Source of the DNA: Elusimicrobiaceae bacterium
GTDB lineage: Bacteria > Elusimicrobiota > Elusimicrobia > Elusimicrobiales > Elusimicrobiaceae
Assembly (NCBI GenBank): GCA_017520185.1
Contig: JAFXGO010000029.1
Location: 100,616 to 164,615, forward strand
Reading direction: 5' to 3'
DNA length: 64,000 bases
The position numbers and the translations under genes were made by a program. Under the pieces are notes generated by a model. It made no database searches, had not been told where the DNA came from, and saw only the letters and a program-made list of their open reading frames with translations. How positions within the stretch are numbered: position 1 is the stretch's first letter; every line of letters starts with the position of its first letter. Positions 49,653 through 57,419 of the stretch are shown one piece after another.

Positions 49653-52235
49653 TTAAGATAATTTTTTAAGTTCGTACCAACTGGGGCCCGCTTTGGCACT
49701 TACAAGCAAAGGCACCCTGAGTTTAACAGCACTTTGCATTTGGTTTTTGATCAAAGCGCAATAATGCGCCAGTTCATTTTCCGGTACTTCAAAAATGAGT
49801 TCATCATGCACCTGCATGATCATTTGCACTTGCGTTCCACGCAAACTTTGGGCAATATCCACCATCGCCTTTTTGATAATATCGGCTGATCCTCCTTGCA
49901 CAATGGTATTAATGGCGGCCCGCTGTGCAAAGGAAGCCATACTGCCTACCCCCATATTAAACTCTGGCAAATAACGCACATGGCCAAACATCGTTTTCAC
50001 AAATCCATTAGCACGCGCTTTGGCAATATTTTCATCAATCCAATGACGCACCCCTTGAAAATTACGGAAATATTGATCAATATATTCTTTGGCTTGACGC
50101 ATTGGAATGTTTAATGCTTGGGAGAGACCTAGAGGACCTTGCCCATAAATGATACCAAAATTAATGGCTTTAGCGCTAGAACGCATTTGCTCTGTCACCA
50201 TCAAAGGCATCACATTAAAAATTTGGGCTGCGGTCTGCAAGTGAATATCCCCCCCTTCCCAAAAGGCTTGCACTAAAGCAGGGTCTTGGCTTTCATGAGC
50301 CAACACCCGCAAATCAATTTGAGAATAGTCCACACTGAGCAGCACCTTTTTTTCTTCTGCCACAAAGGCCCGCCGCAACTGACGGCCCTTTTCGGTACGA
50401 ACGGGAATATTTTGCAAATTGGGTGCAGAGCTAGATAGCCGCCCCGTCACAGTACCGGTTTGGTCTAAGTAAGAATGGACTTTTTCTTGTTCATCTGCCA
50501 TCAAAAGTAAGTTATCCACGTAGGTACTTTTTAATTTCGCATTAGAGCGATAATCCAAAATCTGTGGCACTACCGGATGCAAGGGTGCAATTTGTTGAAG
50601 CACTTCCTCATCGGTAGAATAACCCGTTTTGGTTTTTTTGACCGGCGGAATGCGTAATTGCTCAAACAAAAGTTGCCCCAGTTGTTTGGTAGAGTTGATA
50701 TTAATGGAAAAACCGGCTATTTTATCAATCAGTTGCTGTGATTGTTGCATTTCTTGTTCTAATAAAATTTTAAAAGTTTCTAACCACGCACAATCTACCT
50801 TCATTCCGTTTTGCTCCATCTCAAGCAAGACAAACATTAACGGAATTTCTAACTGATTATATAATGGCCACATTTCTTTTTCTTTTAAATCCGCCTCCAA
50901 CTTGTCGCGCAATTTAAAAATATAACTGTTATACAAGGATAATTTTTCGTCTGTTTCTTCTTGATTAACCAACGCAGAAAAATAATGTGCAATAGCGCCG
51001 GCGGGGCTTAAATCCGAAGATGGATCTAATACATAGCGGGCCAAACGCGCATCAAAACAAGGGATCTTCCTTCCTTGCAAAGAAATATTAAGTTCCCTCA
51101 ACGTAAATTTTAAATCATAGCCTATTTTGAGAATTTGATCATTAAAGATAATTTTTTTGATTTCGGCCAAGTCCCATGGCTCTATAGAGGATAAGGGCAA
51201 AAAAGCACATTGATCGGCAGAAACGGAAAGAAGAAGTTTATCTTCTTCCGTATACAAAAAAACTTCCTTTGCGCTTTGTGCCAAAGCAAGTAGTTCTTTT
51301 AACGAAACAGATGGCGCCGTTTGTTGAAAAAGGTTTTCTTCTATTTGCTTAGTCTTCGGGCGGAAACTCTCTAATAAATTTTTAAATTCGTAGCGGGCAA
51401 ACATCTCAGACAACTGTGCCGGATCTACTTGACGGATCTCATAATCTGATAGAGAAAAGGGCATATTCAAGTCTGAATCCAACACCACCAGTTGTTTAGA
51501 CAAAAGAGCATTCCCTTCCTGCTCAAGTAATTTTTTGGCTAACGTGGGCTTCATGCGCGGGTCATCGTTATGCGCGGCCCTCAAAATATCCTCTAAATGA
51601 CCAAAAGTATGAATCAATTCCACCGTTGTTTTGGGGCCGATTCCCGCCACGCCTGGTACATTGTCGGAAGCATCTCCGACAATAGCAAAATAATCCGGTA
51701 AAAACATTGTTTTTACGCCAAATTTTTCTTCTGCCGCCTCAGGCCCTTTAATTCCGTCTTTGCCGCCGGAAGGCCATACGGAAATATGCTCACTTAAAAA
51801 TTGATAAATATCTTTGTCAGCACTTACCAATACGCTGTCCACATTTTCTTTTTGAGCCTGCAAAGCCAAAAAAGCCATTAAATCATCGGCTTCTATCCCT
51901 TCTTGAGCCACCACTGAAAAACCTAAATCTCTTACCATTTCTCTGGCTAGTTTTAATTGACTGACTAAGGCATCGTCCGGTTTTTTTCGATTAGCTTTGT
52001 AAGTAGGCAACAAGCGCTTTCGTCGTGCACATCCGCCCGGTGAATCAAAACATACCGCCACATAGGTCGGATTTTTTTCATTAAGAAGTTTCAACAACCA
52101 ACGCACAAATCCATACAAAGCCCCCACTTCCTGACCGGAAGAAGTGGACAACTTGGGCAGAGCATGATAGTTGCGGTGCAGAAAACCATGCGCATCAATT
52201 AAAAAAAAGGGGTTTTGAAAGGAAGGATTTAACAT
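49653..52235 (-). CDS. polA: DNA polymerase I (proofreading site lost)
   Basis: An 860-aa family A polymerase. The N-terminal 5' nuclease domain has FFLIDAHGFLHRNYHAL and GIEADDLMA with DKDIYQFL. The central 3'-5' exonuclease-like domain lacks the DxE of Exo I (the strand reads VFLYTEEDKLL) and has GYDLKFTLREL where Exo II should carry N and D, so proofreading is probably absent. The polymerase motifs are intact: LLSVDYSQIDLRVLAHES, SSAKAINFGIIYGQG, MIMQVHDELIFEV. Replaces RNA primers and fills gaps. It lacks a clear ribosome site. Confidence 0.95.
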   Translation of the reverse strand: MLNPSFQNPFFLIDAHGFLHRNYHALPKLSTSSGQEVGALYGFVRWLLKLLNEKNPTYVAVCFDSPGGCARRKRLLPTYKANRKKPDDALVSQLKLAREMVRDLGFSVVAQEGIEADDLMAFLALQAQKENVDSVLVSADKDIYQFLSEHISVWPSGGKDGIKGPEAAEEKFGVKTMFLPDYFAIVGDASDNVPGVAGIGPKTTVELIHTFGHLEDILRAAHNDDPRMKPTLAKKLLEQEGNALLSKQLVVLDSDLNMPFSLSDYEIRQVDPAQLSEMFARYEFKNLLESFRPKTKQIEENLFQQTAPSVSLKELLALAQSAKEVFLYTEEDKLLLSVSADQCAFLPLSSIEPWDLAEIKKIIFNDQILKIGYDLKFTLRELNISLQGRKIPCFDARLARYVLDPSSDLSPAGAIAHYFSALVNQEETDEKLSLYNSYIFKLRDKLEADLKEKEMWPLYNQLEIPLMFVLLEMEQNGMKVDCAWLETFKILLEQEMQQSQQLIDKIAGFSININSTKQLGQLLFEQLRIPPVKKTKTGYSTDEEVLQQIAPLHPVVPQILDYRSNAKLKSTYVDNLLLMADEQEKVHSYLDQTGTVTGRLSSSAPNLQNIPVRTEKGRQLRRAFVAEEKKVLLSVDYSQIDLRVLAHESQDPALVQAFWEGGDIHLQTAAQIFNVMPLMVTEQMRSSAKAINFGIIYGQGPLGLSQALNIPMRQAKEYIDQYFRNFQGVRHWIDENIAKARANGFVKTMFGHVRYLPEFNMGVGSMASFAQRAAINTIVQGGSADIIKKAMVDIAQSLRGTQVQMIMQVHDELIFEVPENELAHYCALIKNQMQSAVKLRVPLLVSAKAGPSWYELKKLS

Positions 52236-52251
52236 GATAGGTTAACTACTT

Positions 52252-52283
52252 ACTAAGCCCGCACCTGCAGTGCGGGCTTTAAA
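52252..52283 (-). terminator. Rho-independent terminator
   Basis: The stem AAGCCCGCAC / GTGCGGGCTT with a 5-nt loop lies between the thioredoxin pair and polA on the minus strand. Confidence 0.83.
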
Positions 52284-52297
52284 TATATAGTTTAAGA

Positions 52298-52789
52298 CTA
52301 AGAAATGCTTTCTAATATTTTAATAAATTTGGCATCATATTCTTCCGTTGGTTCTACTTCGTAGCCATTTCTCATCCCGGCAAATTTTCCATTTTTAAAA
52401 ATCATTATCAATGGAACCGTTTCAATTTTTGTGTTTTCTTTTATCCAACCATAAAAATCATTAACATGTTTTGCGGGGTATTCTTCATCAGCATCAATCT
52501 GGTAAAAACGAACACCCTTTTCGCTCCACAAGTTCACTATGTTTGCTCTATCCATAGCTTGTTTCATTTTAATACAGGTAGTACAACGGTCCATAGATAT
52601 TTGCACGACAATCGTTCCCTTTAATTTTTCTTCTGCCTGCAGTAGAGTCATATCAGAATTAGTAGGATGATTATTCATTATAAAAAAGGCTTCCACCACA
52701 TCAGACGGAATAGGTCTTTGTGAATATTCCCCAGCCTGCATGAAAAGAGGAGCCAACAAACAACATAAAACTACCAAAATACGTTTCAT
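52298..52789 (-). CDS. Exported thioredoxin-like protein
   Basis: A 163-aa protein with a type I signal peptide (cleavage near MQAGEYS, residue 20) and a thioredoxin fold. The redox motif is RCTTC (about residues 73-77) and the cis-proline is in ETVPLIMIF. The CTTC active site differs from the CGPC of the neighbouring cytoplasmic thioredoxin. It is probably periplasmic and helps reduce or shuffle disulfides. AAGGAG precedes the ATG; 12 bp separate it from trxA upstream. Confidence 0.83.
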   Translation of the reverse strand: MKRILVVLCCLLAPLFMQAGEYSQRPIPSDVVEAFFIMNNHPTNSDMTLLQAEEKLKGTIVVQISMDRCTTCIKMKQAMDRANIVNLWSEKGVRFYQIDADEEYPAKHVNDFYGWIKENTKIETVPLIMIFKNGKFAGMRNGYEVEPTEEYDAKFIKILESIS

Positions 52790-52801
52790 AGAAATCTCTC
52801 C

Positions 52802-53122
52802 TTATAACAAAGAATTTATTTTTTCTTGCAAAGCCGATTTAGATTGCAATCCCGTCACTTGAGCCACCGCCGAACCATCTTTAAAGAAAATAATGGTGGG
52901 AACGGAGGTAATATTGTACTTGGCGCTGACATTAGAGCCTTTATCCACATCTAATTTACAAATTTTGGCTTTTCCGGCATATTCCTGTGCCAATTCTTCC
53001 ACCACCGGCCCCAACATGCGGCAAGGCCCACACCACGTGGCCCAAAAATCTACTAATGCCACACCTTTGTATTGCGTAATTTCTTGCTCAAAATTTTCAT
53101 CGGTCAAAATAACTTCGCTCAT
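52802..53122 (-). CDS. trxA: Thioredoxin
   Basis: A 106-aa classical thioredoxin. Active site WATWCGPCRML (about residues 29-38), VDFWATW strand and cis-proline in TSVPTIIFF. The cytoplasmic dithiol reductant for reductases and thiol peroxidases, possibly including the OsmC-like proteins. Co-transcribed with the exported thioredoxin-like gene downstream. Thioredoxin reductase is not in the window. Confidence 0.95.
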   Translation of the reverse strand: MSEVILTDENFEQEITQYKGVALVDFWATWCGPCRMLGPVVEELAQEYAGKAKICKLDVDKGSNVSAKYNITSVPTIIFFKDGSAVAQVTGLQSKSALQEKINSLL

Positions 53123-53268
53123 AGTATAATACTCCCTAAATTTACATAATCTTTGCTTCTTATTAAAGATTAGCAGAGATAGAAGGGCCTGTCAAGAGTA
53201 GAATCTTTGTTTTCTTTTCTACTCTTAAAGCAACAAAGTATAGTACAATAAGGACTAAGAGAGGGCTT

Positions 53269-54333
53269 ATGAAAGAAAGAATTATTTGTATCGTCACACC
53301 GGATAGCCGCAGTTATTTTCGTGCCACTCCACTGGCAAAGGAATTTTTTGATAAAGATAAAAACCTTATCAATACCGCCGGAGTTTTGCCGGACGGAGAA
53401 GTGGAAGTGTTTGAAACTACCACAAAAACCGTTAAACATTATAAAAACGGCAAATTAAACGGAGATTTGGAAATCATTGATTTAAACACAGGGGAAGTGA
53501 CTTTCTTTGAAAAATACAAAGACGGCATCTTGATCGATTTGGAAGATCATACCATACATGGGACCCCTATTTTAGCCATTCCTCAGCCTCAACCGACTTA
53601 CGATGGAACCATCGTTAAAATCAATAAATCCACCCTTTCTTTCTACCGAGATGGAAAAGAAGTAGCAGAACAAACAGTAGCCGCCAACGGCTCTACTTTG
53701 GAACTTTTAGGAAATATCCCTGACGGGCCGGTTAGAGAATTTGACGATAACGGCCAACTGCGCAGTGAATCTACCTACAAAGATAATAAATTAGAGGGTG
53801 AGTTCAGACGCTTTGATGAGCAAGGCCGTCTGCTAAGTCAGGAACACTATAAAAACGGGTTGCTGGAAGGAGAGGCCGAATATTACTCTTACTGCTCTCA
53901 AGGATTTATGAAAACAATAGCCCACTATCTTAACTCACAACTTCATGGCTCTTGGCGCTCCTTTTTCCCCAATGGAGAAACCTGTGTAAATGCTTGCTAT
54001 CAAAATGGAAAATTACATGGCAAACGTACCGTTTTGTACTACAATGGACAAATTGATTGTGAAGAACATTTTGAAAACGGAAAATTACACGGCAGCCGTA
54101 AGTTATATTTTCCGGAAGGAAAAATTTGGTTTCAGGAAAACTATAAAAACGGCCGACTGGACGGAGAACGCTTTAGCTTTTTCCCAAACGGTCAAAAACA
54201 TGATTGTGAGTTTTATACGGACGGACTGTTGGACGGACCGCGCAAAACCTATGCCGAAAACGGCCAACTCATTTCCGATGAGGAGTATCATTGGGGCGCG
54301 GTAGTGCACAACACCGAAAGAAAAGGAGCCTAA
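53269..54333 (+). CDS. MORN-repeat (YwqK-type) protein
   Basis: A 354-aa protein built of about nine copies of a 22-24-residue MORN_2 unit of the form Y-x-N-G-x-L-x-G-x-x-x-x-F-x-x-x-G from about residue 55 to the end (for example YKNGRLDGERFSFFPNGQK). No signal peptide or membrane helix. Such repeats form extended beta sheets and mediate protein or lipid contacts; database names calling these antitoxins are not supported by anything here. Start after GAGAGGG; TACAAT lies about 25 bp before it. ispE begins 1 bp after its stop. Confidence 0.85.
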   Translation: MKERIICIVTPDSRSYFRATPLAKEFFDKDKNLINTAGVLPDGEVEVFETTTKTVKHYKNGKLNGDLEIIDLNTGEVTFFEKYKDGILIDLEDHTIHGTPILAIPQPQPTYDGTIVKINKSTLSFYRDGKEVAEQTVAANGSTLELLGNIPDGPVREFDDNGQLRSESTYKDNKLEGEFRRFDEQGRLLSQEHYKNGLLEGEAEYYSYCSQGFMKTIAHYLNSQLHGSWRSFFPNGETCVNACYQNGKLHGKRTVLYYNGQIDCEEHFENGKLHGSRKLYFPEGKIWFQENYKNGRLDGERFSFFPNGQKHDCEFYTDGLLDGPRKTYAENGQLISDEEYHWGAVVHNTERKGA

Positions 54334-54334
54334 T

Positions 54335-55237
54335 ATGCACACGATTTCATTATCTGCTCCGGCAAAAGTGAATTTGTTTTTAGAAGTGACCGGCAAACGT
54401 CCGGACGGATATCACGAACTAGCCACCTTATTTGCCAAAATATCACTGTCAGATTATATTACGATTTCAGCCGACCAATCCGACGAAGAAGATTTGTTCT
54501 TAGAAATTACGGGTCCTTTAGGAAAAGGATTACAAGCAGACGAGAGCAATTTAGTTCTGCGGGCAGTACGAGCTTTTGAAGAAGAATTTAACATAAAATT
54601 AAAAGCCCACATTACCCTAGAAAAGCATATTCCTATGGGAGCTGGGTTGGGTGGAGGTTCTTCCGATGCAGGCACTACATTGTTAGCATTGTGCCGCATT
54701 TTTAATAAAGATCCCTTGCGTCTTTTACCGCGTGCAGCCAAATTGGGGGCAGACGTTGCTTTATTTTTATATCCGGATACTTTTTTAAAAGGAGAGGGTA
54801 TTGGGGAGAAATTAACCCCCGTAGAAGTAAATGCCCCCCTCCCCTATGTTGTATTGGTATATCCTGATACGCATGTCCCTACTAAAGGAGTATTTGCCAG
54901 ATTACATTTGGACTCTGCTAATAACAGATTGACAAAAACCTCCCTTTTAGATAAATTACTGTTATCTTTAAAAAATGCAGACTCTTTGCAAGAATGGAGT
55001 TCTTTTTTATTTAATCGTTTGGAAGAAGCCGTTTTGCCTTATGTTGATTCCGTCAAAAAACTAAAAGACGATTTCTTACAATTAAAGGCAATTACACTGA
55101 TGTCCGGCTCCGGCTCTACTGTTTTTGCCTTAACTTCCACGCAAGAACAAGCCAAAGATTTGGCAGAAAAGATGAAAAAGGAAGGAAGAAAAGTTTTTAT
55201 TACACACTTCGGAGGGAAAACCGATGAAAATAACTGA
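54335..55237 (+). CDS. ispE: 4-diphosphocytidyl-2-C-methyl-D-erythritol kinase
   Basis: A 300-aa GHMP kinase of the MEP isoprenoid pathway. ATP loop PMGAGLGGGSSDAGT (about residues 92-106), N-terminal SAPAKVNLFLEV with the catalytic Lys, RPDGYHEL for substrate, and C-terminal LMSGSGSTVFAL. AAGGAG precedes the ATG. It functions in the same pathway as dxs at 16.5 kb. Its 3' end overlaps the spoVG start by 14 bp, the ispE-spoVG order also known in Bacillus-type genomes. Confidence 0.95.
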   Translation: MHTISLSAPAKVNLFLEVTGKRPDGYHELATLFAKISLSDYITISADQSDEEDLFLEITGPLGKGLQADESNLVLRAVRAFEEEFNIKLKAHITLEKHIPMGAGLGGGSSDAGTTLLALCRIFNKDPLRLLPRAAKLGADVALFLYPDTFLKGEGIGEKLTPVEVNAPLPYVVLVYPDTHVPTKGVFARLHLDSANNRLTKTSLLDKLLLSLKNADSLQEWSSFLFNRLEEAVLPYVDSVKKLKDDFLQLKAITLMSGSGSTVFALTSTQEQAKDLAEKMKKEGRKVFITHFGGKTDENN

Positions 55238-55523
55238 AATTCGCATTCACTTAATGACCGATCAACGCCTCAAAGCATTTGCCAGTGTCACCTTTGATGA
55301 CTGCTTTGTGGTACGTAATATGAAATTAGTCAACGGAGCGAAAGGGGTTTTCCTGTGTATGCCTTCTCGCAAAGCAGCAGACGGCACCCACAAAGACATC
55401 GTTCACCCTATTACACAAGAGTTCCGCCAATACCTAGAAGACCAAGTTTTAAAGGCTTATGAGGAAGAATTAAAAAAGAATTCTCCGACGGAAAATGAAA
55501 AAAAAGAAGACGAAGTGAAATAA
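55224..55523 (+). CDS. spoVG: SpoVG-family RNA/DNA-binding regulator
   Basis: A 99-aa SpoVG. It keeps the family core: MKITEIRIHLM, LKAFASVTFDDCFVVR, and FLCMPSRKAADGTHKDIVHP, followed by a C-terminal helix and Glu/Lys-rich tail. SpoVG proteins are site-specific nucleic-acid binders influencing many genes outside sporulation. The GGAGG lies within ispE. A tRNA-Gln promoter follows. Confidence 0.94.
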   Translation: MKITEIRIHLMTDQRLKAFASVTFDDCFVVRNMKLVNGAKGVFLCMPSRKAADGTHKDIVHPITQEFRQYLEDQVLKAYEEELKKNSPTENEKKEDEVK

Positions 55524-55529
55524 ATTTGC

Positions 55530-55535
55530 TACAAT
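55530..55535 (+). promoter_or_regulatory. Extended -10 box of tRNA-Gln
   Basis: TGCTACAAT, expected start near 55542, ten bases before the mature tRNA. Confidence 0.6.
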
Positions 55536-55551
55536 ATATACACAGATTTAA

Positions 55552-55625
55552 TTCCGGATGGTGAAATGGTATCACTACTGGTTTTGGTCCAGTCATTCTA
55601 GGTTCGAGTCCTAGTCCGGAAACCA
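55552..55625 (+). tRNA. tRNA-Gln (TTG)
   Basis: 74 nt including an encoded CCA. The acceptor TTCCGGA pairs with TCCGGAA, discriminator A; the anticodon loop TTTTGGT gives TTG. The T-arm has GGTTCGAGTCC. CCA is encoded, unlike tRNA-Leu and tRNA-Arg in this window. Confidence 0.95.
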
Positions 55626-55628
55626 TAT

Positions 55629-55655
55629 AAAGCACCTGAAAGGGTGCTTTTTTAT
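55629..55655 (+). terminator. Rho-independent terminator
   Basis: The stem AAGCACC / GGGTGCTT followed by T6 lies right after tRNA-Gln. Confidence 0.83.
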
Positions 55656-55745
55656 TTATATCTCTGCTACAACAATCTCTAACCTTTTTTTCCCCCTTTA
55701 CCGATTTTGATAGAAGAAATAGGCTTTACTTAAATAGGGGGCATT

Positions 55746-57242
55746 ATGAAAGTAAAATTTTTTTCTATACATACCGTTTATGTTTTCATGTTATCTCTTT
55801 TGCTATTAGGCTTAGGGGCCGGAATTTACGTTTATTATATTCCGGCGTCTCTTTCTCCAAGATTCATCTTTTGCCTGTTGTTCGGGGTGGATTTACTTTT
55901 TTTGGCCTTACTGCTGATTTATATCCTTCAACAAAACCGCAAAACACAACAACAGTTGTATCAAGCGGCTTATATAGACCCTATTACTCAGGGACCCACT
56001 TGGAAAAAAGCACAACAAGAGATTTTGAAAATTCTTCAGCAAAACCCACAACAAAAATTTGCTTTTGTAATTTTTGATATCAATAAATTCAAATTATTAA
56101 ATGATCGACTGGGTTATTTAAAAGCCAACGACATACTGCGACACATTGCTTTTATTCTACGAGAAGATTTACAGGCACAAGAAATGTTTTGCCGCGTACA
56201 AGCAGATATTTTTCAGATACTTGTAAAATATCAAACGGAAGAACAACTAAAAAATCGATTGGAAGTGTTAAACGAGAAAATCATCTCCACCTGTCCCATC
56301 GAAAAAACCTCCTTTCAAATCATTCTTTCTTTCGGTGTTTATCCTCTATCAAAAAAACCCACCTCGCTCAATGAATTGTTGGCTAAAGCAGCTTTAGCCA
56401 GAGATACCGTTAAAGGAAAATATGATCATATTATCGGTTTTTATAATACCTTCTTACAAAAACGCCTTCAACTTGAGCAAGAAATAGAAAACCATATGGA
56501 GGAAGCTCTGGAAAAAGAACAATTTCAGTTATACCTTTCTACTATACGAGATATGGAAGGCTCTTTTTATGGAGCCGAAGTTTCTCTCCGCTGGGATTTA
56601 CCTCCTTATGGTGAAATTAATGAATCGTTTTTTCGTCATGTTTTTACCCAAAATGGATTTATTTATAGATTGGATTTATATGTAGCGGAAAAAATTTGCC
56701 AATTTCAAAAACAACGAATTCAAGAAAAAAAAGATTTATTTCCCCTCTTTCTAAACCTTTCAACCGACAGTCTGCAAAGTCCTCAATTTGCTGGTGCTTT
56801 GGTCCGTTTAATCAAAAAATATCAATTAGACACCTCTCTGTTAATCCTGCAAGCGGCACCTCACAATGAAATATCACAAATTGATATTATTGAAAAAATA
56901 GCCTATCGTTTGCACGACGAGGGATTTGTTTTGAGTTTGGACCAAGCCTCTCAGGGGTATAGTCCTTTGGAATTATTAAAAACATTGCCCTTACAAATTA
57001 TAAAAATTGAAAAAGAAACCGTAGCAGATTTAGAAGAAAATCAACGCGCACGCCGATTGGCCGACTCCTTAATTTATATGGCTCAACAAATGAAAGTAAA
57101 AATTATTTTCAGTGGTGTTTCTTCTTTTGCACAACGCCAAATTCTTAAAAATTTAGGAGCAGATTTTATTATGGGTCCGGTCAATGGAATAGACATTGCT
57201 TTACAAGAAAGTGACAATATTTTAAAAAAGCAAAATGAATAA
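55746..57242 (+). CDS. Membrane GGDEF-EAL protein with degenerate motifs
   Basis: A 498-aa protein: two N-terminal transmembrane helices (about residues 10-32 and 38-60), a GGDEF-type domain (70-230) and an EAL-type domain (240-490). The diguanylate cyclase signature is replaced by VQADIFQIL, and the EAL motif by AEVSLRW; the later DDFGTG-like loop reads LDQASQGYS. Both c-di-GMP synthesis and hydrolysis are therefore unlikely, and a receptor or scaffold role is more probable, similar in principle to inactive LapD/CsrD-type proteins. GGGGG precedes the ATG. No c-di-GMP partner is in the window. Confidence 0.85.
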   Translation: MKVKFFSIHTVYVFMLSLLLLGLGAGIYVYYIPASLSPRFIFCLLFGVDLLFLALLLIYILQQNRKTQQQLYQAAYIDPITQGPTWKKAQQEILKILQQNPQQKFAFVIFDINKFKLLNDRLGYLKANDILRHIAFILREDLQAQEMFCRVQADIFQILVKYQTEEQLKNRLEVLNEKIISTCPIEKTSFQIILSFGVYPLSKKPTSLNELLAKAALARDTVKGKYDHIIGFYNTFLQKRLQLEQEIENHMEEALEKEQFQLYLSTIRDMEGSFYGAEVSLRWDLPPYGEINESFFRHVFTQNGFIYRLDLYVAEKICQFQKQRIQEKKDLFPLFLNLSTDSLQSPQFAGALVRLIKKYQLDTSLLILQAAPHNEISQIDIIEKIAYRLHDEGFVLSLDQASQGYSPLELLKTLPLQIIKIEKETVADLEENQRARRLADSLIYMAQQMKVKIIFSGVSSFAQRQILKNLGADFIMGPVNGIDIALQESDNILKKQNE

Positions 57243-57301
57243 ATTTTAAGTAAAAAAACAAAGATTTCTAAATTTTTTTACACAAACATTCTTAAAAATA
57301 G

Positions 57302-57307
57302 TAAAAT
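57302..57307 (+). promoter_or_regulatory. -10 box of tRNA-His
   Basis: TAAAAT, expected start near 57314, about 28 bases before the tRNA. Confidence 0.5.
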
Positions 57308-57341
57308 AGTGATAAGCGTAGAAATTACGCAACTGATTTTT

Positions 57342-57419
57342 GGTGGTTGTAGCTCAGTTGGTTAGAGCGCCGGTCTGTGGAACCGGAGGTCGGGGGTTCG
57401 AGTCCCCTCAGCCACCCCA
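57342..57419 (+). tRNA. tRNA-His (GTG), integration site
   Basis: 78 nt counting the extra 5' G (-1) opposite C73 and an encoded CCA. The acceptor GTGGTTG pairs with CAGCCAC; the anticodon loop holds GTG between CCGGT and ACCGG. The T-arm has GGTTCGAGTCC. Its last 12 bases are also the last codons and stop of the minus-strand recombinase gene, marking the left boundary of the accessory element. Confidence 0.95.

Noticed and set aside
53269..54333. Toxin-antitoxin system based on the YwqK-type name
   Set aside because: Only MORN repeats are seen and no toxin gene adjoins; the name comes from database tradition.
34030..55523. Sporulation capacity suggested by SpoIID and SpoVG homologues
   Set aside because: Both families occur widely in non-sporulating bacteria, and no other spore gene is in the window.
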